A stretch of 64,000 nt of DNA. It comes from Plasmopara viticola (lineage: Eukaryota > Oomycota > Peronosporomycetes > Peronosporales > Peronosporaceae). The position numbers and the translations under genes were made by a program. Shown piece by piece: positions 44,038-55,354 of the stretch (position 1 is the first letter of the stretch; each line of letters begins with the position of its first letter). The notes beneath the pieces are model-generated. The model was not told where the DNA came from. It ran no database searches and saw only the letters and a program-made list of their open reading frames with translations. The DNA is taken from the NCBI GenBank assembly GCA_001695595.3, contig MBPM02000018.1, positions 620,001-684,000 of the forward strand, read 5' to 3'.

Positions 44038-45555
44038 TTAATCTACAATCAGCACCTTGAGCATATCGGTCGAACCTGAACGCGCTTCTACCGTGCCATG
44101 AAGAGCAACAACAGTGTCACCCGAATTCACCCATCCGTACTGCTTTCCCAAATCCGTTGCACGGTACAGGATCGAGTCCGTGCCAATCATGGAACCCATG
44201 CAACGCGCCCTCACGCCCTTGTAAAAGCCCTCAGCCTGGCGAGCACTGGCAGCCATAGCCGTAAGTACCAGTACCGGCATGGAAGGACGAAACTTGGACA
44301 CCAAACGGGCTGTACTACCCGACTCCGTCAGTACAACAATCATCTTGGCTTTAATATCAATGGCCGTCTTGACAGCCGATGATGCAATAGCCTCTTGGGT
44401 AGACAAGGGACCATACGTGTCCAACACAGCATTGCGCAGCGACTGGTACACATCATTGTAATGAACAGCACCTTCAGCCTGGACACAAATCCTAGCCATC
44501 ATCGAGACGGCTTCGACCGAATAATCCCCGTTCGCCGTCTCTCCCGACAGCATGACGGCGTCAGTGCCATCCAGCACGGCGTTCGCGACATCCGTACACT
44601 CGGCACGCGTCGGACGCGGTGCTTTAATCATCGACTCGAGCATTTGCGTAGCAGTCACAATGGGTTTGCCCGCGATATTGGCCTTGCGAATCATCATCTT
44701 TTGCGCCAAAAAGACCTTTTCGGGCGGAATCTCCATGCCCAAATCACCACGTGCCACCATAATCCCGTCTGTTCTGGCCAAGATCTCGTCAAAATTCGCC
44801 AACCCTTCGTGAGATTCAATTTTGGCAATAATCTTGATACTGCGACCACGCGGACCTAGCACTTTGCGAATATTATCAATATCTTGACCCGTGCGTACGA
44901 ACGACGCGGCGATGAAATCAACGCCGTGCACGAGGCCAAAATTCACTAAATCGTCTTCATCTTTCTCTGTCAAGGTCGGGAGCATCACTTTACACCCAGG
45001 CAAGTTCATGTTCTTCCGCTCGCCCAAGGTCGCCGTGTTATTGGCCCGACAAACGACGCCATGGTCGTGAATCTCCAATACAGTGAGGACCAGCGAGCCA
45101 TCGGCCACGAGAATGGAGCCACCAACGTGAACCGACTGAGGCAGCTCGGGATACGAGCACGCAATCTTGGTCTCGTCACCAAGGAACTCGTAGTCCGTCG
45201 TAAATTCGAGCGTCGCGTCCTTTTGGATCGTCACCTTGTCCTTGTTGGCCAAAAAGCCCGTACGAATTTCGGGCCCCTTGGTGTCCAACATGACGGCAAT
45301 GTTCTTGTGCGGCCGCGACGCGAGTGCACCGCGAAGACGATTGAGCGCTTCAGCGTGGCTGCCGTGGTCACCGTGCGAGAAGTTTAAGCGGGCCACGTTC
45401 ATGCCGGCGTCGATGAGCTCGCCAAGACCCTCCTGGGACCAGCAGGCTGGGCCCAAAGTGCAAAAAATCTTCGTCTTGCGCTCCACGCCCTCGACGCTGC
45501 GCATGATGTTGTCGAGCTCGACACCTTGGCGGCTAAGTCCGATGGCTCCCGACAT
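44038..45555 (-). CDS. Pyruvate kinase, copy 2
   Basis: Second single-exon pyruvate kinase of 505 residues, aligned without gaps to copy 1 and differing at a minority of positions. Start MSGAIGLSRQGVELDNIM; signatures MNVARLNFSHGDH, MLDTKGPEIRTGF, MVARGDLGMEIP, KPIVTATQMLESM, and VMLSGETANGDYSVEAV. The last differs from copy 1 and from most kinases by Ser in place of Pro after GDY. All substrate- and metal-binding residues visible in copy 1 are kept. The gene is in inverted orientation relative to copy 1. Two copies may raise dosage or be regulated differently; promoters share no obvious similarity. Confidence 0.97.
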   Translation of the reverse strand: MSGAIGLSRQGVELDNIMRSVEGVERKTKIFCTLGPACWSQEGLGELIDAGMNVARLNFSHGDHGSHAEALNRLRGALASRPHKNIAVMLDTKGPEIRTGFLANKDKVTIQKDATLEFTTDYEFLGDETKIACSYPELPQSVHVGGSILVADGSLVLTVLEIHDHGVVCRANNTATLGERKNMNLPGCKVMLPTLTEKDEDDLVNFGLVHGVDFIAASFVRTGQDIDNIRKVLGPRGRSIKIIAKIESHEGLANFDEILARTDGIMVARGDLGMEIPPEKVFLAQKMMIRKANIAGKPIVTATQMLESMIKAPRPTRAECTDVANAVLDGTDAVMLSGETANGDYSVEAVSMMARICVQAEGAVHYNDVYQSLRNAVLDTYGPLSTQEAIASSAVKTAIDIKAKMIVVLTESGSTARLVSKFRPSMPVLVLTAMAASARQAEGFYKGVRARCMGSMIGTDSILYRATDLGKQYGWVNSGDTVVALHGTVEARSGSTDMLKVLIVD

Positions 45556-47400
45556 GGTCTAGTGGAGCAATGGCGATTTAATTTGTGGACACTTGAGTGG
45601 AGATACGGACGGACCATGACCTGGTTCGTGTTTCGAAATCCTGGACGTAAAAGATTAAAATAATAGCACTGGCTTACTACAAAAGTAGTATTAGTAGTAT
45701 ATTGCTTTGAAGTCCCGGATAGTGCTACTATACCGCGTCAATGTAATGTGTGTGACTGAGAAAGTCGAGTGATAAAAACAGCTTTTGTTTGTTCGACAAA
45801 GTCTTATAATAAAACTTGTCTGATAAATTCTGCTAAATGTTACTACAAAAACTTGTCTTTTTCCTGGACGCTTGTTTTTGCTTCTTTCCAAGGACTAAAC
45901 CTGAAGTGTAAAGCTTGTAGAATCGAAATCGTACATTATGTATCATGAAGTATTTTCAAAGTGAGTGTGGTCATAATCGTCATTTTATACTAAACAAATC
46001 GTGATTGAGCTTCATTTTCCAGGACTTTAGTACCGACGCTATTACTAATGTATGTAAATGCCGCGCTTTTGAAATGAGTAAGCGCTCCTGAGTGTGGCTT
46101 CGTCTGATCAAAGCCCGGATCGATTATTGAAAAGCCAGAGCCTGTCGCATTGTATGCTCTAAACGCCTCGTAATACTTGTACCAATGCTTCATGCTGCAG
46201 TGTGAAAGCTAAATGATAAACAGTTTTACGATAGCACAGAAAGCAGTGTTGAATATAGTTACGAATTTCATTCTCAGTAATGTGACCGGGTTTATCTGTG
46301 TGACCTGCAAGCTATGAACGCCATATTCATCAAATTTCGCCTATGCCTTTTTTATATATAAATGAATCACTGAATGGCTTTGTGTAAAGGCTCATATTAG
46401 AATGAATGCATCACTTGCTGATGGTGGCTCTTATTCCTTATTGTCTGCTTGTCCCGTAAAATCTGTGAAACGAGTGGTCTTCCTGTAGCCTGTAAGGAGT
46501 GAATGCAAAACAAACAAGCTTGATGTCTTGCTCGTCAACAGCAAAATTAGTTTGATTTGCCTTAAATGAGTCGTCGTGTGAATAGGCGCGCTCTCAATAT
46601 AGCGTAACGGTAAAAGAAATTTCGCGCTATTTTAACAAACTTGTTTGTGGCCGTCGAAATCTTCATTAATCATTGAACGGTGTGAAGTAAAATTGGTCGT
46701 ACAAATCCATATGCATTTGCGCGAAGGGTTTCTTTGGCTAAACTATGTCACACAGAAGCTGCAACTACTATGCAGTGTGCACTTGATAAGTACATTTCTT
46801 TCTTACTTGCATCGACACTTATGTATATAATGTCCTGCTACATAATTCAATTCGACTCAACATGATAAGAAGCACGTTTTTCTTGATCAATCTTAATGTG
46901 AGCAGCAAGTAGTGGACACCACTGCTATTGATCGAAGCACGATCTTGTCGAAAAGCACCACGCCTCACACACACGGGTCATAACTTGATCATGCGTATAT
47001 TGTGCAATAAAACACGATTAACATTTTCTCATTTGACATTTTATTTGAAGGGCTCTCTCGGATCATGAAAAAACTAGCTGTAGTATTCCACATGTGTACA
47101 AGTTCGTGATCGTACTTCGTCCTTTGTCTTTACTTTTGACCACACGAAAAGCAACTTCGACAATCCTGCAAAGCCTTCCATTCGTTATTTTGGAGCTTGA
47201 TGTGCTCGCAATTTGTTTTAAAATAATACTACTTTTGATTGTCTTTGCGACTTTCATCGTGTAATTGGAAGGCTTTAAGGGTATAAACATACTTAGGTAC
47301 TTTGTTTGATTAAAATTTATTTATAAAAAGGGTTTCCATGACGCCAAAATAGATGAGAGAGTTGGTACGAAGAACGCGTTGTGCTAATGCGGCGGAATGT
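45556..47400. other. Intergenic stretch, nothing recognised
   Basis: About 1.8 kb. The first 100 bp are the presumed promoter of pyruvate kinase 2. A minus-strand frame of 67 codons at 45990-46193 (MKHWYKYYEAFRAYNATGSG and on) has protein-like composition but no family match. No repeat of note. Confidence 0.45.
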
Positions 47401-47608
47401 TGTTGGGAGGACCACTGTCGTTGGTCCGTCACTTGGTGGTCGTCAACCCATTATGGGTTGAGTACGACCAAGTGACAGGACATCTGATGAGACAAGGTGG
47501 AGTAAAAATGCTCTAGAACAGACAGGCGAAGCTTCTCGCACGTTATAAATACCGCATGGGAGATAACAGTGTGATTAAGATACTTTCCAATTTACCGTCT
47601 ACTTATCA
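47401..47608 (+). repeat. 5' LTR of the copia element
   Basis: Begins TGTTGGGAGG and ends ACTTATCA (TG...CA). A TATA-like GTTATAAATACC lies near 47540 and an internal inverted motif, CTTGGTGGTCGT...ACGACCAAG, near 47430-47475. Confidence 0.9.
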
Positions 47609-47624
47609 GGTTATAAGCCCAAAC
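47609..47624 (+). other. Primer-binding site, half-tRNA type
   Basis: GGTTATAAGCCCAAAC directly follows the 5' LTR. It closely resembles GGTTATGGGCCCA, the site of Drosophila copia, which pairs with the anticodon region of initiator methionine tRNA rather than with its 3' end. Two G to A changes are seen. This supports a half-tRNA priming mechanism. Confidence 0.65.
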
Positions 47625-47711
47625 CTTTCCTGACTGTGTGTAGAAGGAGAGAATGATAAAGAAGTCCGACAACCTTTTGGAAGCGACAACTATTACCACT
47701 GGGAATTTAAT

Positions 47712-48184
47712 TTGAAGATGACGCTCGCGCGGAAGGGCCTCCTGGATCAATTTCTGGAAATGAAGTCAGAAGACGAGACGACGGTCGATTGGATGGTCAA
47801 GGACATCGAAGCTTACGCCATCATCGCACAAGTTGAACACCAGTCCAAAATTTTCCATGCACGCACTGCAAAAGAGGTTTGGGATACTCTGCGAGACTAC
47901 TACAATAAAAGCAACCTTCAAAACCGAGTCGCACTTGCGCGGCGACTGCACGAGTGAAAAAGGGCAACAATATGGCTAGCCACCTCAACCGTTTCGACGA
48001 GCTTGTACTAAGCTTGGAGGCGGTTGGTGGTGCGATGGATGAAGCTCGCCAGATGACTATTCTACTTGATAGCTTATCGGTTGAGTATGAAATGTTGGTG
48101 GCAATCATTGAGAACTCTGTTGTTATGACGATGGGGGATGTCAAGGAGAAGCTCCTGAAGGAGAGAGGAAGCAAGATAAAATAG
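47712..48184 (+). pseudogene. copia gag, frame-broken
   Basis: UBN2-type gag. The first frame (47712-47957) contains VWDTLRDYYNKSNLQNRVAL, a frequent motif of copia gag. A stop and a frameshift follow, and the second frame (47954-48184) continues with HLNRFDELVLSLEAVGG and ILLDSLSVEYEMLV. A degraded zinc knuckle (CHRCHKQFECP) lies near 48300. Not translatable as one protein. Confidence 0.88.
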
Positions 48185-48354
48185 TCGCTGAGGGTGCTTT
48201 TCGAGTCGGTCGTGTTCATGTTCGCGGACGCAGCACACGCCAACAACGCAATAGTGAGAACAATGCAAAGAAGAAGCAACCATTCCGTGGTAAATGCCAT
48301 CGCTGTCACAAACAGTTTGAATGTCCCTCAGGCAATAACTACAACGGAAAAGAG

Positions 48355-51300
48355 ATGGAATTTACGGTGCACACGGAAGGAAAAGAAGGATGGTTAATGG
48401 ATTGCGGAGCCTCGTCTCATATGACACCTTCCATAGAAGATTTCTATAAGTACCATGATTTGATACATCCCATCCAAGTAATGACCATGCGAGATGTGCT
48501 CTACGTTCCAAAACTGGACAGACGGCTGCTGTCCAATGCTAAAATTATCCAACACGGGCATGACGTTCGCTTCGGTGAGACTTACTGTTGGATTTACAAA
48601 GATGATGAGCTTATGATCTCGGCCAAACGCAATGGAAACGTGTACACGCTGAGGATGGACCACGAGAACGCAATGTTAGTGGTGCATGAGAACAAAAATG
48701 ACGAGTGAGAGCTGTGGCACGCAAGAATTGGCCACACTAGCTACAATAACTACGAGAAGATGCAAACGGCCACCGAAGGGCTACCAAATGTGACGACTTA
48801 TACGGAAAAATGTGTGGTGGATGCCTTCAAGGCAAGATGACTGTGGCTAGCTTTTCCAAAGAGTCAAAGAAGAAGACAACGCAACCGCTGCAACTTGTCC
48901 ACTCAGACGTCATGGGACCAATGAAAACAAAAATCACTGGTGGGTCACGATATGTGGTGACATTCGTGGACAATTATTCTGGACTTGTAATTGTGTATTT
49001 TTTTAAAGCGAAGAGTGAAGTACCATCAAAACTCATCGAGTACAGAAATGGGATGGAGCGACATTGTGGAACGACGATCAAAGTCCTGCATCCTGATAAC
49101 GGTGGCGAATACAAAAACAAGCGACTGACAGCGTTCTGTAAAAAGAATGGGATTGTGCATCAAAAGACTGTGCCATACAGCCCGCTGCAGAATGGCGTCG
49201 CGGAGCGCATGAATCGGACAATTGTGGAGAAAGCCAGAAATATGATGCACTACAAATGTGTAGCTACGAAGTAGTGGACCGAAGCCGTGAACACGGCAGT
49301 GTACATAATAATCGGAGCACAAACAGCAACAGCAACACCATGAATCCGTTCGAGTTGTGCTTCACAAAAAAAACCACAGCTTCAGCATCTGCGCGTATTT
49401 GGGTGGTTAGGTTATGCACATATCGAAGATACCAAGCGCACGAAGTTACATGCGAAGAGCTATCGCTGTATGCTACTAGGGTTTGCATCCAACACGAAGG
49501 GGTACAAGGTACTCGATCTTGAGACAAACACTGTCAAAGTGAGTCGAACGGTCGCACTTGATTAACGAGAGGTAGGCGGCAGATATGAAGACAACACAGA
49601 CAGAGCAGTGACGACAGCACTGGTGATCAAGTCTAAAGACGATGACGTGGTGGACTGGGAACCCAATGATCTACAGGATGTCAATGATGATGTGGTGTTG
49701 AATGTAAAATCGGCCGACGACGATGTTGAGATGAGCACGCCGAATGATAGCCATGAAATAGTTGTCAGCAAACCACGTGGATATATGGATTTCACGAATT
49801 TTCCCCGACACCAGGAGAATCCGCAACATATCCAACAAGGACCTCGCCATCGAGAACTCTAACATAACGACCAAGTCGACTCCAACGCGATGGTTTTCCG
49901 ACCTCATGTCACACGTAAGAGCCACCCTGAGTTCCAACGACGTGTTCTTGCTGACGTGGTCAGTGGGAGAGATGGCCCTGTGCAACGAGAGAAAACTAGA
50001 GATGCACCAAGGATTAAATATCGAAGGTGGTGTGGAGGACAATAACGGAGGTGACATCGTTGTGTACGATGAGAGCAACGACAACAGTGGGAGTAAGGAC
50101 AGCGAAAGACCCACCAAACGCTCACGATTGGATAGTGATACGGCTTTGAAGGCAGAGGTTGCCATGGCAGCACGAGATCTTCCATAATCATACGAAGAGG
50201 CAGCGAACGGGCCAGAGAGCTAGCACTGAATCAAAGCCATTGAGATAAAATTCGAGACACATGAGCGAAACAAGACATGGACACCCGTCAAGCGCCAACC
50301 AGGAATGAAGACTGTTGGCTGTAAGTGGGTCTGGGTAAATTAGACTGATGAATGATACAAAGCCCGATTAGTGGCACTAGGGTTCCTACAGATATTCAAT
50401 GTGGACTTCTTCGAGTCATATGCAGTAGTAGCCAACATGAACTCCACTAGGGTACTATTGACAGTGTGTTGTGCGGCGGGATTTATCATAGATCAAGTCG
50501 ATGTTGACACTGCTTACCTTAACGCAGACCCTGATGAAGGGGTGTATCTTAAGCCACCGAAGGGAATGGACATCGCGCGAGGAAACGTTCTCAAGCTCAA
50601 TCGTGCACTGTACGGACTGAAGCAAGCTGCAAGCGCTTGAAACAAAGCCATCCACAATGCATTGTTGAGGATGAATCTTGTCGCATGTGCTGGTAATAAG
50701 TGCGTCTACAAGAAGAAAGACGGTGGCAACTGGGCGTATGTGTGTCTCTATGTTGATGATATGATAGTGGCTGCAAAGTCACAAAGCATGATCCAACAAA
50801 TCAAGAACGCGATAGGTCAGCGCTTCCAAACAAAGGATCTCGGTTTAGTCAAACCAATACTCGGCATGGATATCTACTACTACAGTAAGAAGCGAGAAAT
50901 GTATATCGCCCAACGAAATTACGTCCATGAGACCGCCGAAATGTTCCGCCAAGTACACGCTCGCCCTACGGCCAACCCATGTGACATAAGTACCAAGTTG
51001 TCAGGCGATGACAGCCTAAAGACGTATGCAGAGAGAGAAGCCATGAGTCAAATCCCATACCGCCAGCTACTCGGACGGCTAATGTTCGTTGTAACAACCA
51101 CAAGACCTGACGTGTCGTTTCCATTAAGTCAATTGGGACGTTTCGCCTCTAACCCAGGCCCTCAACACTGGAAAGCACTGATCAAGGTACTGCGCTACCT
51201 CCTCTCGACAAGTAACTTCGGGATACACTACAGTTGTCAACCCATTCAACAACAGCTCACTGCGTGTAGTGACGTCAATTGGGGAAGTAATTTAGACAAT

Positions 51301-51744
51301 CGACGCTCGATGTCTAATGTCCTTTTGATACTCAACGATGGACCTGTGGTATTCAAGTCGAAGTATCAGCGTACTGTACCGTTGAGTACTTCCGAAGCCG
51401 AGTATATGGCATTGAGTTTGTGCACTCGAAAAGTGCTGTGGGCACGTATGATGATGTCAGACCTTGGATACGCACAGAATTTCTCCACTATCGTTTGTGA
51501 AGACAACCAAGGAGCAATCGCACTCGCCACGAACAATGGATACCACGCAAGCACGAAACACGTGGATTTTTGCCACCACTTTATCCGAGAAAGAATCACA
51601 TCAGGTGAGATCAAGGTGGCCTACAAGGAAACGCAGTCTCAACTGGCTGACATTCTGACGAAGGCACTCGCCACCAAGCGATTCGAAAATCTCCGTACCG
51701 GCATGAGCATCACAGCAAGCAAGCTGAGAGAGCAACAACAGTAA
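48355..51744 (+). pseudogene. copia pol (protease, integrase, RT, RNase H), broken
   Basis: Protease region with WLMDCGASSHMTPS at 48390 (the usual active site is D-S/T-G-A; Cys here). A TGA follows at 48706, then the zinc-binding ELWHARIGHTS and, after a frameshift, CLQGKMTVASF. The integrase core (48880-49270) shows HSDVMGPM, DNYSG, PDNGGEY and NGVAERMNRT and is cut by a TAG where Trp is usual. After a badly decayed stretch, reverse transcriptase appears at 50371-51000 with QVDVDTAYLNADPDEGVYLK, RALYGLKQAA, a TGA in place of Trp at 50638, and YVDDMIVA. RNase H at 51270-51700 shows STSEAEYMALS, EDNQGAIAL and STKHVDFCHHFIRE. The C-terminal part (50662-51744) remains open for 360 codons. Confidence 0.93.
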
Positions 51745-51751
51745 GTGAAAG

Positions 51752-51918
51752 TGTTGGGAAGACCACTGTCGTTGGTCCGTCACTTGGTGGTCGTCAACCC
51801 ATTTGGGTGGAGGACGACCAAGTGACAAGACATCTGATGAGACATGATGGAGTATGAATGTTCTAGAACAGACAGGCGAAGCTTCTAATATACTTTCAAA
51901 TTAATCGTCTACTTATCA
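51752..51918 (+). repeat. 3' LTR of the copia element, shortened
   Basis: Begins TGTTGGGAAG and ends ACTTATCA. Compared with the 5' LTR it lacks about 41 bp after GAAGCTTCT, the part that contains the TATA-like motif. A purine-rich AGTAAGTGAAAG just before it is a weak polypurine tract. Confidence 0.9.
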
Positions 51919-53759
51919 GATGGCATACCTAAAACCCTTGTGTTCACCAAGAATCTTCGCCTTTAAAGATGGCACAACTTTGTGCCCATCGCGTGGAAAG
52001 CCAGGACACGCGTTGCAAGTGGCTTTCGTATGCTTGAATTATATTTAAAAGCCAAAAAATACTAAAAACGAGCATTGAACAGCCAGGCGATATCGTAGGC
52101 TATAAACTCCATTACTAATCCGTAGCTATTGCCAAGAAGTAATCGAAAAGCCGGATATGGGCTTAAATTCAGTTCATAAAGTCGCAATTTTTATGAAAGT
52201 TCCTTATACCCGTCGGCTAAGCATTGGAAATAAAGGAAATGCTGTCTAAACAATATTAATGAAATTTTGTGAATTTTCGGTGCAGCTTGATTGCTTCAGC
52301 CGCCGCTAGCCACAGCGCCGTTCGTGTCGTGAATTTCATCGCCATGGTCGACCATAAATAATCTAATAAGTAATCATATTGATACCAGCCAAAGTTTAAT
52401 CTGTGTTCACAACAGAGCCATAACCAACTGCAGCCAGTCAGAAAGTGTATATGCAGTGTAGTCATGGGTCTGAGTTAGTTTATTCCTGACGCTAGTAAAG
52501 TATATTTGTAGTATTGGGGCATTTGAAAGAAACAGATAAAGAGGTCTAGTACGTACACTAGAATTAAATGCACTGATAGTCAAAACAAAATGCCTGTGAT
52601 GACAAGATGAACGCATGAATTTCTTTTACTTGTTAGACACAACGAAGTAAAGAGTCATACAATAAAGGTGAGCTTTGTAGCCGATAGTTGGCTTTTCACC
52701 ATATGGATTTTGCAAATAGTGATGGCCTTGAGTGCAAGCCGGTCAACGTACCAATATATTAAGGCCTGCATACTACACGATACCAAAAAGAAAAAAAAAT
52801 CATTGTCGAAATTGGAGTAGCAAATTTGTTGTTTTTAAAGAGTGAAAGGTAACATAAGTATTGTATCGAGCAAATTGGCAAATAAAATAACAATTTGCTG
52901 GGAATTTTGGCAATAGTGTGCGGCTGGCCGCCAAAAAAGTGTAGACATCTCTTCTATGCAAAGTACTGTCTGATCACGTTAAGACCAAACTCACCTACAA
53001 ATCCATCCTACGTCTATGTGGTTAAAAGTTCCATTTTCAACCCGCATAGGTTCTAGAATGGAGCATGTCACATCTCCAATCAAATCAACGCACAGCGTGC
53101 AGTGTTCATAAGATTTACTGTCCTAAGAAGTCAGCCGCATTTGTAATCCTTTCTATGATTAAGCGCTCGAGGCCCGCCACGGTACTCAAGCTCTACGAGC
53201 AACGCTTATGCTCTAAGACTTTGACAACATAGCATCTAACAGCTTCAGCGGTAGCGTCTCCTGCAAAGGTCAATCCGTTAAAACTCGAAGCTTCTCATCT
53301 CTTAGGAAAAAGCATTTTCATCCGAATGGATGCGATAAAGGTGGTTCCTGAAGCAGCCTGGTGGTCACAAGTGCTTAGGTACGCGGGAAGACAGAGTACT
53401 AAGCTGGGCACTCACGTCTACGACCAGCAGAGTGAATACTAGCCTAGCAAATATTTGATTACATAGAAAACAGTACGCTTCACTCGTAAATCGGCAGCAC
53501 GAGTAGAGCGCAACACCCACCTAATCGGTCAATCATTCCTGTTTGTAATGTCTTTTGTCAACCACGGAGTCGCTCGTGACACTCAAGTATCAATTTTATA
53601 TCGCATCTTTGTCTCCTTCTAGTGAATCAACGTTACCTTCTTTCTTTAGAACTTCGATACCTTTACGCCTGTAAGCCTGTGCTAACAACTGTTGCCCATG
53701 TTTTTTTCTTACCCGCTCGTGGGATTTATTACTCGCAATTGGTGGCTTATGTTACTAAC
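51919..53759. other. Intergenic stretch, nothing recognised
   Basis: About 1.8 kb of AT-rich sequence with short open frames only; no family signal or clear repeat seen. Confidence 0.45.
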
Positions 53760-54720
53760 TTATGAAGCTATGTCATTCATTTTTTGAGCTAATTCAGCAG
53801 CTAATCCTGCCAGCGGAGCTAAATTACCCGCTAAAAAAGGCTTCAAAGCCGTTGTCGTATCTACTTTCAAAATATCAGTCTTTTCGATACTTTCTATACA
53901 TATTTTGGGCGCTGGCACCCGCTTAAATGAGTAGTGCGCACAAACACGATGGAGACACTGTCTCACCCAACGGGCGAATTTGGGCGTCGAACACCTAATA
54001 CCAACTATACCAAGTGATCTAGGGCTCGTTTCAATCACATGCAGTTTCTTGTTCTTTACATAAGTATGGCCAAAACATTGTCGTCCATCGCCAGGGTAAG
54101 AAGGCACTCCGACCTGTCAATGCTCTCAAATGTCACAATCAAGTCTTTCTCGACTCTAGGGACGTCTACAACCGTCCCACCAGTATGCAAACTGAAACCG
54201 ACATTTTGCTTCTCATTTCTCACAGCATCCGATAGACCATTTTGTCGACCTTACTCGTGTAACGTTTTTTGACGCGCTGGGGTCGACCAAGACTGTTACT
54301 TTTTTCTCATATGTAAAGTTCAATTGTCTGCTTTTTTGGTCACTTCTGTGAGAGCCGTCAAGTTGTCTAAAGCTAAGTTTGCATGGCGTCTATCAACCTT
54401 ACGCGAATCCTGAAAATTTAGATCCTTCCGGTATTCACCCGCTTCTACTAACTCGCGTTCCCCTGTAACCGAGGGCATAGTTTCTGTAAGAGCCCTTGGG
54501 GCGAGACAAATGTCCACTATGATGGTCCAGGCACGTCATTCGCCCTTGCTTTTGCAGTCAAAGCATCAAATATTGGTTTGCTCGGCAGCACGAAAGGTCT
54601 TTAAATCTGAACTTGAGTCAACGAGCCCATTTGCATCATCTTGCAAGCAAGAAAATGCCATCTACGGCATTTTGGAAGACGGAGTCTGTTTGTGGCCGCA
54701 CTCGTTTGAAGAGTGATTTG
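53760..54720 (-). pseudogene. Ty3/gypsy gag-protease relic
   Basis: Minus-strand relic in shifting frames. Near 54600-54530 a zinc-knuckle-like CFDCKSKGE follows a stop. At 54517-54320 there is a polar gag end (LAPRALTETMPSVTGERELV). Around 54300-54220 VTVLVDPSASKNVTRVRS matches the gypsy protease active-site region (VLVDSGASxNFVR) with the catalytic DSG changed to DPS. After frame changes come SLHTGGTVVDVPRVEKDLIV and FESIDRSECLLTLAMDDN, the usual second half of the protease. The last frame, 54107-53760, ends after a Leu/Ala-rich tail. At least two frameshifts are needed. No LTR found; orientation is opposite to the copia element. Confidence 0.75.
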
Positions 54721-55354
54721 ATTTACCACTTCCGTAATACTTTAGAGATAAGTGGAGGTGGGCTTGACCTTAAGCTGTTTATAAATTCAGTCACCTTGAT
54801 AAAAGTGGCCGTCGGCACCCTTTAATATATATATGAATTCTCCACTTGCCTTGCTTGCAGGCAAACATTGGATAAACACAAAGATTGCAAGAAGATACAT
54901 TGCTCTTGATCGACACTTTATGTGCTCTCTCAACATAAAGCACTCACTTTTTGTCTCTTCACGACTGAACATCCAGCCTTTAGCCTACTTCCAGATAAAA
55001 GAGTACGACCGCCACACGCACCTGGTCGTCTGAGACCAAGACCGCCTTAGTCCATATGAAAAGGTTAGAATACCTTTTTTTCAAATGAAAAGGCCCCAAA
55101 CTTGACCGACTATTAGGCCCTACTGCTAGAACAGAAGCCTTTATGCATAGCTTCTACTGGCCAAGCTCAAAGCTGTGACGCGTTCCAGCTGCTTGACAGC
55201 AAGGACGGCTCGAAACGCAACCAGCAAATTAGTGACTGACCTCTCTTCACCCAAGCCTTGAATGATCGTTTACAAGAGGGCATTGAGTGTATGTGGTTAC
55301 ACAACGGTACCACGTACCACATGTGTTCCACAGCCTTTAGAGCTCCCTGGGCCC
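54721..55354. other. Intergenic region upstream of the MON2-like gene
   Basis: About 630 bp. An in-frame ATG of the MON2 reading frame at 55262 lies here, but the 31 residues it would add do not resemble the family. The rest shows no gene. Confidence 0.5.

Larger units (their letters stand above)
47401..51918 (+). mobile_element. Ty1/copia LTR retrotransposon, degenerate
   Basis: 4.5-kb element with two LTRs (47401-47608 and 51752-51918), a primer-binding site and gag-pol in the copia order: protease, integrase, reverse transcriptase, RNase H. Many stops and frameshifts make it inactive. The LTRs differ at roughly ten positions plus a 41-bp deletion in the 3' copy, so insertion is old. No convincing 5-bp target duplication was found. 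Confidence 0.93.

Noticed and set aside
49671..50165. Minus-strand frame of 164 codons rich in Leu and Ser
   Set aside because: Antisense to the decayed linker between integrase and reverse transcriptase of the copia element.
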